The notes beneath the pieces are model-generated. The model was not told the origin of the DNA and ran no database searches. It saw only the letters and a list, made by a program, of their open reading frames with translations. The translations under genes were made by a program, and so were the position numbers. Below, one piece after another: positions 33,919 to 41,926 of a stretch of DNA of 64,000 nucleotides. The stretch is from Waddliaceae bacterium (GTDB lineage: Bacteria; Chlamydiota; Chlamydiia; Chlamydiales; GCA-2709385), in assembly GCA_002709385.1 (NCBI GenBank), contig PAQS01000018.1:25784-89783 (forward strand). Direction: 5' to 3'. Each line of letters starts with the position of its first letter. Position 1 is the stretch's first letter.

Positions 33919-35250
33919 CTACACTTCTTTTATCGGAATGCTAATAACGAAAGAGCAGCCTCGATCTTTGCTTGAACGTACTTGAACTGTTCCGTTGAGA
34001 CTTTCTACGTTTCTTTTCACAATTCCAAGGCCCATCCCTCTTTCAGGGTATTCAGCCTGTTCCGATGAAGTACTGAGGCCTGATTGGAACATCCAATGGT
34101 AAACTTGAGCTTCAGAAGCTTTAGATTGATGAGGAATCATGTTTTTTTCTAGAGCTTTGGTCATCACAGCCCAGTAATCTACTCCGCTTCCATCATCAGA
34201 TACTTCGCAGACTAATTGGTCGTTTCGAACAAAAACTCTAAAGGTGATGTTTGCTTGTGCAAGCTTCCCTTTACGTAGTCTTTCTGCGGTAGATTCAATT
34301 CCATGATCAATGGCGTTATAAATGAGATGAATGATTGGTTCGCGCATACGATCAACAATATAACGGTCCACCTGCAAATCAGCACCAATAGTACTGAGGC
34401 GCACTTGTTTATTTCTTTTTGTTGAAAGCGTACGAACAAGACCATGTAGCATTTTAAAAAATGGACGAAGCTTCACCTTTCTCATTGAATCTAAGTTTTT
34501 TTGTAGATCCTGAAGAAGGAAGTTCATGTGCCGCAAATGATCACGCAATACAAGAGCATTAAGTGCAGGTTTTTGGCTTAATTCTATATTAGATTCGTTT
34601 AATTCAAAAATTTGTGTAACTTTTTGCCCCAGCCTTTGCCAAGCCTTAAGATCTACTGGTAATACGGAACCTCTCTCAATACCTGTTTGATTACTTGCAA
34701 CAACTCCACGGGTATTAGTTTCTTCAGTTTCTTCGAAAGAATACAGAGAAATGACGGCATTACGAATTGTTTCTGTAACTTGGGGAAGTTCTGAGCAGGA
34801 AAGAATTTTAGTTTCTTGGTCTAGAGCCTGCTTGATTCCTGCCATAAGTTTTCTTAGTAAAGAAAGGCCCTTTAAAACAGCTTGTACAATGTTGAGTTGA
34901 AGTTGCTCGTGTCGTTGAGCAAGAGTTCTTAGTAGTGCTTCTAACTCTCTACTCAATTCACGTAATTCACGTAGGTGAAGAGCAGTGGATTCATCATGAA
35001 TCCATCGAACTGTTTTTAAGGTGCTAAGTATAAGTTTTTCATTATAGATATCTTGATCAGCTGTTAACCATTCAGATTGTTGTCCATTCAGCCGACGTTG
35101 CATACCTGCAAGTAGTTGTCGCACACGGTGTTCATCCGAAGGAAGTGGTTGTGATACTGTCTGATTCAAGTCACTTGTACGATTTTCAACTGTTTCGCCA
35201 GCCTGAACTAAGTTTGTGGAGAAATTTATCTCTTGCTCTTTGCCAGTCAT
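33919..35250 (-). CDS. CheA-like histidine kinase without a canonical HPt site
   Basis: The C-terminal 190 residues are a CheA/HATPase_c domain: the N box HLIYNAIDHGIES (308-320), G1 DDGSGVD (352-358) and G2 GMGLGIVKRNVESLNG (405-420). Before it, LDSMRKVKLRPFFKMLHGLVRTLS is the CheA dimerisation-to-catalytic junction. Residues 65-140 look like an HPt helical bundle, but the expected HxxKG is absent: Arg82 stands at the His position by an ungapped alignment, and the nearest His is H85 in WIHDES. No CheW-like end is present. No receptor, CheY or CheW gene is nearby. ATG at 35250 with GAGAGGG is preferred. It may be a regulatory ATP-binding protein or phosphorylate a separate HPt. Confidence 0.85.
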   Translation of the reverse strand: MTGKEQEINFSTNLVQAGETVENRTSDLNQTVSQPLPSDEHRVRQLLAGMQRRLNGQQSEWLTADQDIYNEKLILSTLKTVRWIHDESTALHLRELRELSRELEALLRTLAQRHEQLQLNIVQAVLKGLSLLRKLMAGIKQALDQETKILSCSELPQVTETIRNAVISLYSFEETEETNTRGVVASNQTGIERGSVLPVDLKAWQRLGQKVTQIFELNESNIELSQKPALNALVLRDHLRHMNFLLQDLQKNLDSMRKVKLRPFFKMLHGLVRTLSTKRNKQVRLSTIGADLQVDRYIVDRMREPIIHLIYNAIDHGIESTAERLRKGKLAQANITFRVFVRNDQLVCEVSDDGSGVDYWAVMTKALEKNMIPHQSKASEAQVYHWMFQSGLSTSSEQAEYPERGMGLGIVKRNVESLNGTVQVRSSKDRGCSFVISIPIKEV

Positions 35251-35434
35251 AATCCCTCTCTTAATCCATAGCATAAAAGTATAGTCCAACAAAAAATCGC
35301 CGGGTAAAGACGAGGTCCCGTTGGGTTTTTAACCCTATATCAAATCATTTATTTTATCGTCTATGAAGGGGAAAAGAGTGAGTAAAATAATAACTTTTAT
35401 TTATTTAAGATTTGGTTTGGAGTTAAGGCGTTTT

Positions 35435-37678
35435 TTAGAAGAATGTTGAGTTAGGGTCAATATCAACATGAATTCGTATGTGTTTTGGAGGGCGAAGAGA
35501 TTGCTTGAGTTGTAAAATGGCTTTGTTTAGGAAGATCATACTCGATCCTTTCACGAGAAATTGAAAGCGAAACCGATCTTTAATACGAGCGTAGCCACAG
35601 GGAACAAGCGGGTTGATTTCGTAATTAGATGGAAGAAGAGGAAGAAGACCTTGGCGCATACTTTGAGCAAATTGTGTGACTTCGTCAGGATTTATCCCTG
35701 TAAAGCTCAGTTTTGCTAAGTGGGTAAAAGGTGGGTAGTCAAAGATTTGACGGACAGCGATTTCTTCTTCATAAAAAGCTTTGTAATCCTGTAAAGCTGC
35801 TTTTTGAATGGTTGAGTTTTCAGGAACTGTTGTTTGAATGAAGACTTCGCCTTTGCTTACCCCGCGGCCTGCTCGACCAGCTACCTGGGTTGTGAGTTGA
35901 AAAGCATTTTCGGAAGCACGGAAGTCAGGAATATTGATTGTCCCATCACAATTAATGATTCCTACCAGTGTTACTTGGGGAAAATGGAGGCCTTTTGCAA
36001 TCATTTGTGTTCCAATGAGAACATCGGCTTTTCCTGAACGGAACTCACGAATCAGTTTTTGGTGGCTTCCTTTATGCTTCGTTGTATCAGCATCCATACG
36101 TAAAGTACGTACTTCAGGAAAAATAGCATGTATTGCTCGTTCAATTTGTTCCGTTCCTATCCCACGGAATTTCATGGTCTCTTCATTACATTCAGGGCAG
36201 TTTTTTGGAGGGGGACAAATCTGGTGGCCACATAAATGGCAGGCTAGCTGGTTCTCTCCTAAATGAAAAGTAAGAGAAAGATCACAGTGAGAACATTTTA
36301 CAGCTTCCCCACAGCTTAGGCATTTTAAAAGAGAGTGATAACCACGGCGATTGAGAAAGAGAATACATTGTTCACCAAGTTCTAAACGTTTTTGGATTCC
36401 GTTAAGCAATTGCTCTGAAAAAGAAGTAAACCCTTTATTACGTTCAAACTCTCTTTTCATATCTACAATATGTACACTAGGTAAGCTTGCTTCTTTTTGC
36501 GCACGATGTGTGAGTTCACTTAGGCAATATTTGCCATTTTGCGCGTTGTAGTAACTTTCCAAGCTTGGCGTAGCAGTTCCTAACAAAACCGTAGCTTGAT
36601 GTAAATGTCCACGCATCACCGCAATATCCCGCGCGTGGTAACAAGGACTTTCATCATTTTGCTTGTAAGAGCTTTCGTGTTCTTCATCAACAATGATAAG
36701 TCCGAGGTTCTCAACTGGGCTAAATACTGCCGATCGAGCACCAATCACAATTTTCGCTTCACCGCGTTTAATTCGGTGCCACTCATCGTAGCGCTCTCCT
36801 TCACTTAAGCGGTGATGAAGAATTGCAATAGAGTTATCGAAACGGCTTCGAAAGCGTTCAATTGTTTGCTCTGTCAATGCAATTTCAGGAACAAGAACAA
36901 TACTTCCCTTGTTTAATGATAGAGCATGTTGAATCGCTTGAAGGTATACTTCCGTTTTGCCGCTTCCTGTTACCCCAAAAAGTAAGCGAGTCTCGTGTCT
37001 ATTTTCATCGAGACTCTTTTTTATACATTGTAGGGCTTGTTCTTGCTCGGAATTTAGAGATTTAGCCTGGCTACGAAAATAGTCAGCTTTTTCCAAAGGA
37101 GAACGATCTACTTGTACTTGTTGTATAGATAGAAAGCCTTGTTTAACAAGAGTGTCTACTGGACTTCGTGAAACATCAGCTTTTTCCAAAAGTTCACTTA
37201 GGAAAATCTCTTTCTTTACTTGTAGCATTGCTTCAAGAACACGCAAGCGGGAAGGATAAGAATTTAATAGTTGAATACACTCTTGGCGAATGAACTCTTT
37301 GCTTTTTGCTCTACGGACCGTCCACTGCTGTTTTGCTCCTTTATCTTTTCGTATCGCAGCAGGAATCAAGCAGCGAAAGACGGAACCTAAAGGGCTGCCA
37401 TAGTATTGAGCCATCCATAGTGCAAGCTTAAGAAGCTCTTTAGATAAAAGCTCTTCTTCAGAAAGAACACGTCGAACACCTTTTACTTTTGGGAATGAGC
37501 ATGAAGAGTTAATAGATAGAACATAGGCTCGGTAGGGTTTATTGCGCATGGGAACTTCTACAAGAGTTCCAGGCTTTATTTGTTCTATGATGTCCTCAGG
37601 AATACCGTAATCCAAAGGTTGAGGAAAACCTTGATCAAGAACAACAGAAGCAAATTGTTTGAAACTACTTTGACTCAT
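35435..37678 (-). CDS. priA: Primosomal protein N', replication restart helicase
   Basis: PriA reloads the replisome at stalled forks. Helicase motifs: GVTGSGKTEVY (Walker A), VPEIALTEQT, IVDEEHESSYK (DEEH box), LLGTATPSLESY and the C-terminal VAGRAGRG. The zinc-binding cysteines are in CLSCGEAVKCSHCDLSL and CHLCGHQICPPPKNCPEC. ATG at 37678 has GGAAG upstream. It overlaps the previous gene by 14 bases, indicating one minus-strand transcription unit from 39217 to 35435. In Chlamydia priA also lies near aas and lysS. Confidence 0.95.
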   Translation of the reverse strand: MSQSSFKQFASVVLDQGFPQPLDYGIPEDIIEQIKPGTLVEVPMRNKPYRAYVLSINSSCSFPKVKGVRRVLSEEELLSKELLKLALWMAQYYGSPLGSVFRCLIPAAIRKDKGAKQQWTVRRAKSKEFIRQECIQLLNSYPSRLRVLEAMLQVKKEIFLSELLEKADVSRSPVDTLVKQGFLSIQQVQVDRSPLEKADYFRSQAKSLNSEQEQALQCIKKSLDENRHETRLLFGVTGSGKTEVYLQAIQHALSLNKGSIVLVPEIALTEQTIERFRSRFDNSIAILHHRLSEGERYDEWHRIKRGEAKIVIGARSAVFSPVENLGLIIVDEEHESSYKQNDESPCYHARDIAVMRGHLHQATVLLGTATPSLESYYNAQNGKYCLSELTHRAQKEASLPSVHIVDMKREFERNKGFTSFSEQLLNGIQKRLELGEQCILFLNRRGYHSLLKCLSCGEAVKCSHCDLSLTFHLGENQLACHLCGHQICPPPKNCPECNEETMKFRGIGTEQIERAIHAIFPEVRTLRMDADTTKHKGSHQKLIREFRSGKADVLIGTQMIAKGLHFPQVTLVGIINCDGTINIPDFRASENAFQLTTQVAGRAGRGVSKGEVFIQTTVPENSTIQKAALQDYKAFYEEEIAVRQIFDYPPFTHLAKLSFTGINPDEVTQFAQSMRQGLLPLLPSNYEINPLVPCGYARIKDRFRFQFLVKGSSMIFLNKAILQLKQSLRPPKHIRIHVDIDPNSTFF

Positions 37679-38459
37679 GGATTTGCTTCCAGGCATTGTG
37701 TATATCGGTCCAAAGACTACGTTTTGCATCAGCGTTCCCTAATAGAGATTGCCATGACTCGATGGAAATAATGCCGATATGCTGGTTCTCTTGTGTACGA
37801 GAAAAGTCTAATGTCTTGGGAACAAGCATGTACTGGGGTTTGTATTCTTTGATCGCTTCATGGATTTGAGCTGGGCTGATAATAGCCGCAGGGCCTAGCT
37901 CTTGCTGAATTGCTCGGAAAAGATTGCGAACTAAAGTTTGGCAAGGAAGAGCGTTGCTATCACAAATTAAAAGAATGTTTGCTTGTTTTTTTGTGTTACT
38001 TATCTCGTTTTGTGTGGAACTATGATCACTGCGGAGCTTGAGTTGTGGAAAAAGACTCTGCATTTGCTTACGCATCTCTTCAGTACTAGAGCGGGTTTCT
38101 TGAGTAAGGGGAAGAAGTTCAAACTCTTCTTTACTTTTTTTCTCTAATAAAGGTTTTTGACTATGAGCTTTTGCGATGGGCTTTTGAACTTGAGAGTGTC
38201 GCTTAAGTGGCTTTGGCTGCGCTTTTTCTTTAGGTACGGGATTTGGGCTAGGGACTTTTGTTTGTAAAGGTACAGGTTCTTGAGGTAAAGAGGGGTTTTT
38301 AGGTTTGGGAGTCGATTTTGGGGAGTTGCGATAGAGTTCTTGAAAATACTTATGATATTCAGAATTAGTAAATAAGTGACTGCTATTGCTACTGTCTTCG
38401 CGAAGGAGAAGACGCGTAAGACCAACAAGTTCCTGATATTCTTTTAGGATTGGGTTCAT
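37665..38459 (-). CDS. Uncharacterised protein upstream of priA
   Basis: A 264-residue protein in two parts. Residues about 45-115 are Pro/Lys-rich (PKPKNPSLPQEPVPLQ, KEKAQPKPLK) and probably disordered. Residues about 165-264 look like a compact alpha/beta domain, starting NILLICDSNALPCQTLVRNLFRAI, of Rossmann-like character, with the segment KPQYMLVPKTLDF. No known family is recognised. It overlaps priA by 14 bases and starts 2 bases after the upstream gene ends. Chlamydia also has a conserved hypothetical gene beside priA, which may be the counterpart. Confidence 0.8.
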   Translation of the reverse strand: MNPILKEYQELVGLTRLLLREDSSNSSHLFTNSEYHKYFQELYRNSPKSTPKPKNPSLPQEPVPLQTKVPSPNPVPKEKAQPKPLKRHSQVQKPIAKAHSQKPLLEKKSKEEFELLPLTQETRSSTEEMRKQMQSLFPQLKLRSDHSSTQNEISNTKKQANILLICDSNALPCQTLVRNLFRAIQQELGPAAIISPAQIHEAIKEYKPQYMLVPKTLDFSRTQENQHIGIISIESWQSLLGNADAKRSLWTDIHNAWKQIHESK

Positions 38460-38461
38460 CC

Positions 38462-39217
38462 TTAAACCGTAAGCTGAGAAAATTTTTGTCGTATTAATGG
38501 AAGAAGATCTTTAAATCCACGTTCTTCAAAACGCTTACTTACTTTTAAATCAGCATCTGAAAGACCATTGGGGTGAAGATCTAAGAAAAAACTTAAAATA
38601 AACTTTTCACTATAACTTCTTTCAAATTCATCTTTATGAAGAAGGAGAAAGAGCAATACGTTTTCATCTTCAGAAAAATGCTTTAGTGTAGATTTGAGTT
38701 GTTCCGATAACTGCTTTATTTGAGATGTAAGTGCTTGAATTTTTGTTTGTAAGCGATGGATACGTGGAGCTTGTTCAATAGATAAAGTTTTGATGTTGAT
38801 TTGCTGAAAATGATCTACGCAGCGATTCACTAAACGTTGCATTTTGTTACAGGACTGAGTAAAGCGAAACAGAGTAGGGCGCTCCTCTGGGAAACGGTCG
38901 AGAAATCGATGACAATAGTCACGTAATTTATTGATGATTCCTGTTTTATATTTTGCTGAATGAGTGTTTAATCCAGGAAAATCATGGCCAGAAACTTCAC
39001 TTAAACAGTTTGCTAGTTCAGAAAGAGAGCTTTTAATATTAGATATAACGAAATTTTTCTGAAGTTCTTGAGTCAGTTTTTCTTCTATTTCATGGATGCG
39101 AAGTGAGGCGCTTGCCAAGTCCAAGAATTCGTTCAAAATAAATTGAAATAGAAGCCCGTGGCTTTGGCAATAGGAGTCCGTATAGGAATTAAATTCGTCC
39201 TCCGATTTGCTACCCAT
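38462..39217 (-). CDS. Uncharacterised helical protein
   Basis: A 251-residue, mostly helical protein without a recognised domain. It includes KLTQELQKNFVISNIKSSL and a coiled-coil-like stretch HRLQTKIQALTSQIKQLSEQL. There is no signal peptide or membrane segment. ATG at 39217 has a GGAG site 11 bases upstream; TTG at 39268 is a weaker alternative. It is the first gene of the priA unit. A run of nine G lies about 70 bases before its start. Confidence 0.75.
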   Translation of the reverse strand: MGSKSEDEFNSYTDSYCQSHGLLFQFILNEFLDLASASLRIHEIEEKLTQELQKNFVISNIKSSLSELANCLSEVSGHDFPGLNTHSAKYKTGIINKLRDYCHRFLDRFPEERPTLFRFTQSCNKMQRLVNRCVDHFQQINIKTLSIEQAPRIHRLQTKIQALTSQIKQLSEQLKSTLKHFSEDENVLLFLLLHKDEFERSYSEKFILSFFLDLHPNGLSDADLKVSKRFEERGFKDLLPLIRQKFSQLTV

Positions 39218-39288
39218 TGGATGGAATTCTCCGTTTGATTGCTTGGAGATTAACAAGAAAAATGGCAAAAGTCAAGTTTACGGTCTTA

Positions 39289-39297
39289 GGGGGGGGG
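39289..39297. repeat. Homopolymer run of nine G
   Basis: Nine consecutive G in an AT-rich gap between divergent genes (38462-39217 minus and 39538-40710 plus). Such tracts change length by slippage. Four TATAAT hexamers follow at 39372, 39415, 39455 and 39488, in front of the plus-strand gene. Confidence 0.6.
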
Positions 39298-39537
39298 CGT
39301 GAACGTTGGCATTCTATTTTAAACGTAACTAAGCAAAGAAGCTAAGATACAGGTACGTTATTATTAGAGCTTATAATACATGTGTTTACATCTTTTTTTT
39401 GAATGGTAAATGTTTATAATACAAAATTATTACAGTTACAAAAAAAATATATGATATAATAAGTAATGATTTTGTGTTTAAAAACTCTATAATTAGTAGT
39501 TATTTTCTGTTTTTATGTTTGTTTTGGGGTGTAAGTA

Positions 39538-40710
39538 ATGTCTGGTAATAAAATTTCTTTTAATCCTGATTCTGTTAATTCTAATATAGATTGCAAAAAT
39601 TTTGAATCACAGTTAAGTGATAGTGAAACCAGAACTTATAAAGAATATAAAAATAAATTATTAGAAAATGAATTGAATGTTGCCCTTCCAATTTTTAATG
39701 AAATGGGAGAATACTTCTGTTTTAATCAAGGTTTATGTGGAAAATTTGAAAACCGTAATTTTCATACTGTTTCATTAGAAGGTGAAAGACGTTTAGATGA
39801 TTTAATTTCTATTAATAATTTAGATTCTGATAAAGATAATACTGTAGATAGTTTAAATAAAAATGAAAATGGCAATTTACTTGTTGTTGATTTAGAGTTT
39901 AGTCAAGATGAGATTGTAAATCAATTAAATCATTTAAATTTTTTAAATGAAATAAATGAAATAAATGAAATAAATGAAATAAATGAAATAAATGAAAATA
40001 AAACTGATAAAAATAAAACTGATAAAAATAAAACTGATGAAAATAAAACTGATGAAAATAAAACTGATGATTATGCGAAGATTAATAAAATTCATTCTCG
40101 ATTTAATGGATTATGTGAGTTGGTTTGTAATCATGTTTTACAAGAAGATTTATTAGGTAAAGGAGAGGCTAATAGCTCTTTTTTACAAGATGAAGTCGGG
40201 CTTAAAGAATTAAATAAAGATAATGTAAAAAATAGTCATCTTTTAGAAGTTAATAATGTAGCGAGGGTGATAATTGCTTATTTATTTCGTATATATCCTG
40301 ACAATGTTTTTTCTCGTTCAGATCAAGTTAAATTAATTGAAAATAAGAAGGCTGGTTCAGAACCTGATAAGAAGGTTGTCAACAATGAACTTTTAAAGAA
40401 AGCTTTAGAGGATATTGGTAATGGAGAATACCTAAAACTCGAAGTAATTAATAAAACAGGATTAAAATTTAATGGGCATTCTTTACTTATTAAAAAGGAA
40501 TCTGAAAATAGTTTTATGTTTTTTGATCCAAATACAGGAGAGAAAAGAGGTCTTAAAATAAAAAATCTTGAATATGAAATTAATAATCAAATTGAAAGAA
40601 TAAATGCAACAGATCTTCTTTTTATTAACGGTAATAAATATATTGAGAAATTGAAAAAGAAAAAAATAATAACTTTAAATAATATTGCATCTAACCGCTT
40701 TTCTTCCTAA
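39538..40710 (+). CDS. Repeat-containing YopT/C58 protease-like protein
   Basis: A 390-residue, very AT-rich gene. The C-terminal part has GHSLLIKKES followed by FMFFDPNTGE. H314 and D330 are 16 residues apart, the same spacing as His258/Asp274 of Yersinia YopT, and the FFDPNxGE block matches that family. C193 in FNGLCELVCNHVL lies 121 residues before H314 (119 in YopT), so C193/H314/D330 is a plausible papain-like triad; C67 (NQGLCGKF) is an alternative. Residues 137-178 are tandem repeats (NEI x5, NKTD-K/E x5). There is no signal peptide, as expected for a type III effector. YopT cleaves prenylated host Rho GTPases; the target here is unknown. AT content suggests acquired or fast-evolving DNA. 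Confidence 0.62.
   Translation: MSGNKISFNPDSVNSNIDCKNFESQLSDSETRTYKEYKNKLLENELNVALPIFNEMGEYFCFNQGLCGKFENRNFHTVSLEGERRLDDLISINNLDSDKDNTVDSLNKNENGNLLVVDLEFSQDEIVNQLNHLNFLNEINEINEINEINEINENKTDKNKTDKNKTDENKTDENKTDDYAKINKIHSRFNGLCELVCNHVLQEDLLGKGEANSSFLQDEVGLKELNKDNVKNSHLLEVNNVARVIIAYLFRIYPDNVFSRSDQVKLIENKKAGSEPDKKVVNNELLKKALEDIGNGEYLKLEVINKTGLKFNGHSLLIKKESENSFMFFDPNTGEKRGLKIKNLEYEINNQIERINATDLLFINGNKYIEKLKKKKIITLNNIASNRFSS
39946..40071 (+). repeat. In-frame tandem repeats (9 bp x5, 15 bp x5)
   Basis: Five copies of a 9-base unit encoding Asn-Glu-Ile (39946-39990) are followed by five 15-base units encoding Asn-Lys-Thr-Asp-Lys/Glu (about 39997-40071). Both periods are multiples of three, so copy-number change alters length without breaking the frame. 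Confidence 0.92.
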
Positions 40711-40825
40711 TAGGTTGATGTCTTTCGTCAGAAATGGCTTTGTATTGTACAGGGAATTTATCTATAAAAACATATTTTTAAACTCACTGTAGTTTTTTTG
40801 AATTTAAAGTCCGGAAGATAGTCAA

Positions 40826-41863
40826 CTAACTCATGTAATTATTTTCTTCAGATAAATCTGAAATAATCGGGTCGCTTTGGGTTTCAACTGGTGCGATTTC
40901 AGATAGGCTTTTCTCAAACTCTAACATTCGATTTTGAGTAACCGTGTGTGTAGAGAGGAAACGATTATCTTGACGATTAAAATCATTCATCAATTTTTTC
41001 CAGAATTCAGCTGCTTCATGCAAGTCCATTTTAGCCAATGCAAGTAACTGAAAGGCTTTCCGATCGGCTGCAATTTCTACACTTTCAGGGTAGCCTTTAC
41101 TAATTTCGGCAAAAGGACCTTTGTCCAAAGCAAAACTACTCAGTGGAAGATGGTGGCGAACATGATTCTTAGCAGCCATCTTCGCAATCGTATCAGCGAG
41201 ATCCATAGATAAATTATGAGCTAAAGCATGAGCAACAACTGCCGCAAGAGCGTTTTTAGAACCCGCGTAATCAACCATCTCACGGGACACATAAATACTT
41301 ACACCGTTAGCTTCCGCATTGATATAGGGACTATCTACCAGTTCCAGTTTGTAGTCTATAATGGTTGCAGGACTTACACTAAAACTTACAATCTTCTTAT
41401 CTCTCTCAACAGCAATATCTAAGCGCTCACTTCCCGTTTTGCTGAGTTTTTGAACAAGACGATTTAATTCTGCTGCTGTTTTTTTACGAACACCTTTACC
41501 GTTAATCGCTAGGACGCGGTCTCCTACATGAAGACCTGATTGTGCTACAGGTAAATCTGGATGAATGTAACGCACAATATTATAAAAGCCATCGCCCTGA
41601 GTTTCATTGTGAAAAGGAAGAGGGACGGAGGCAAAACGAACTCCCCAAACAGTGCGCGTTTTTTCTCCATGTCTTGAAGCTGCAATCAGTAAAGGATATG
41701 CAGCATCTCTCAAAAGATCTTCTTGGGCAAGCAATATAGGTAGGGAGCGTTGCTTTAGAGCTTTTTCTCCTAGTGCAAGCTCTTGTTTCTGAGTTTGGCA
41801 AGAACTTAAGCTCAGTAAGATAGAAAGAATAGCGAGGATGTAGCTAGAACCCTTGTGACGCAT
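40826..41863 (-). CDS. PDZ lipoprotein with a degenerate M48-type metallopeptidase domain
   Basis: The N-terminus RHKGSSYILAILSILLSLSSC is a lipoprotein signal with C22. Residues about 95-165 form a PDZ-like domain (IHPDLPVAQSGLHVGDRVLAING). Then ALAAVVAHALAHNL stands where M48 peptidases have HExxH: H212 and H216 are kept but the catalytic Glu is Ala213. The third ligand is kept in EIAADRKAFQLL (E263, D267). The protein should still bind zinc but not cleave peptides, unless another residue substitutes. It may be a chaperone or regulator of envelope proteins. ATG at 41863 has GAAGGAG upstream and is preferred over the ATG at 41890. Confidence 0.82.
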   Translation of the reverse strand: MRHKGSSYILAILSILLSLSSCQTQKQELALGEKALKQRSLPILLAQEDLLRDAAYPLLIAASRHGEKTRTVWGVRFASVPLPFHNETQGDGFYNIVRYIHPDLPVAQSGLHVGDRVLAINGKGVRKKTAAELNRLVQKLSKTGSERLDIAVERDKKIVSFSVSPATIIDYKLELVDSPYINAEANGVSIYVSREMVDYAGSKNALAAVVAHALAHNLSMDLADTIAKMAAKNHVRHHLPLSSFALDKGPFAEISKGYPESVEIAADRKAFQLLALAKMDLHEAAEFWKKLMNDFNRQDNRFLSTHTVTQNRMLEFEKSLSEIAPVETQSDPIISDLSEENNYMS

Positions 41864-41926
41864 AGCAGTTGCTCCTTCGGTAACTTGCATCTTCCGTCAC
41901 TATTCCCTTTGATCATTTTTTTGTCA

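Noticed and set aside
34212..34445. Separate small minus-strand gene within the CheA-like gene
   Set aside because: It is an alternate frame of the kinase coding sequence, with no motif and no start signal.
39538..40710. Plasmid or phage origin suggested by iterated AT-rich repeats
   Set aside because: The repeats are in frame inside a credible protein and show no inverted or DnaA-like boxes.
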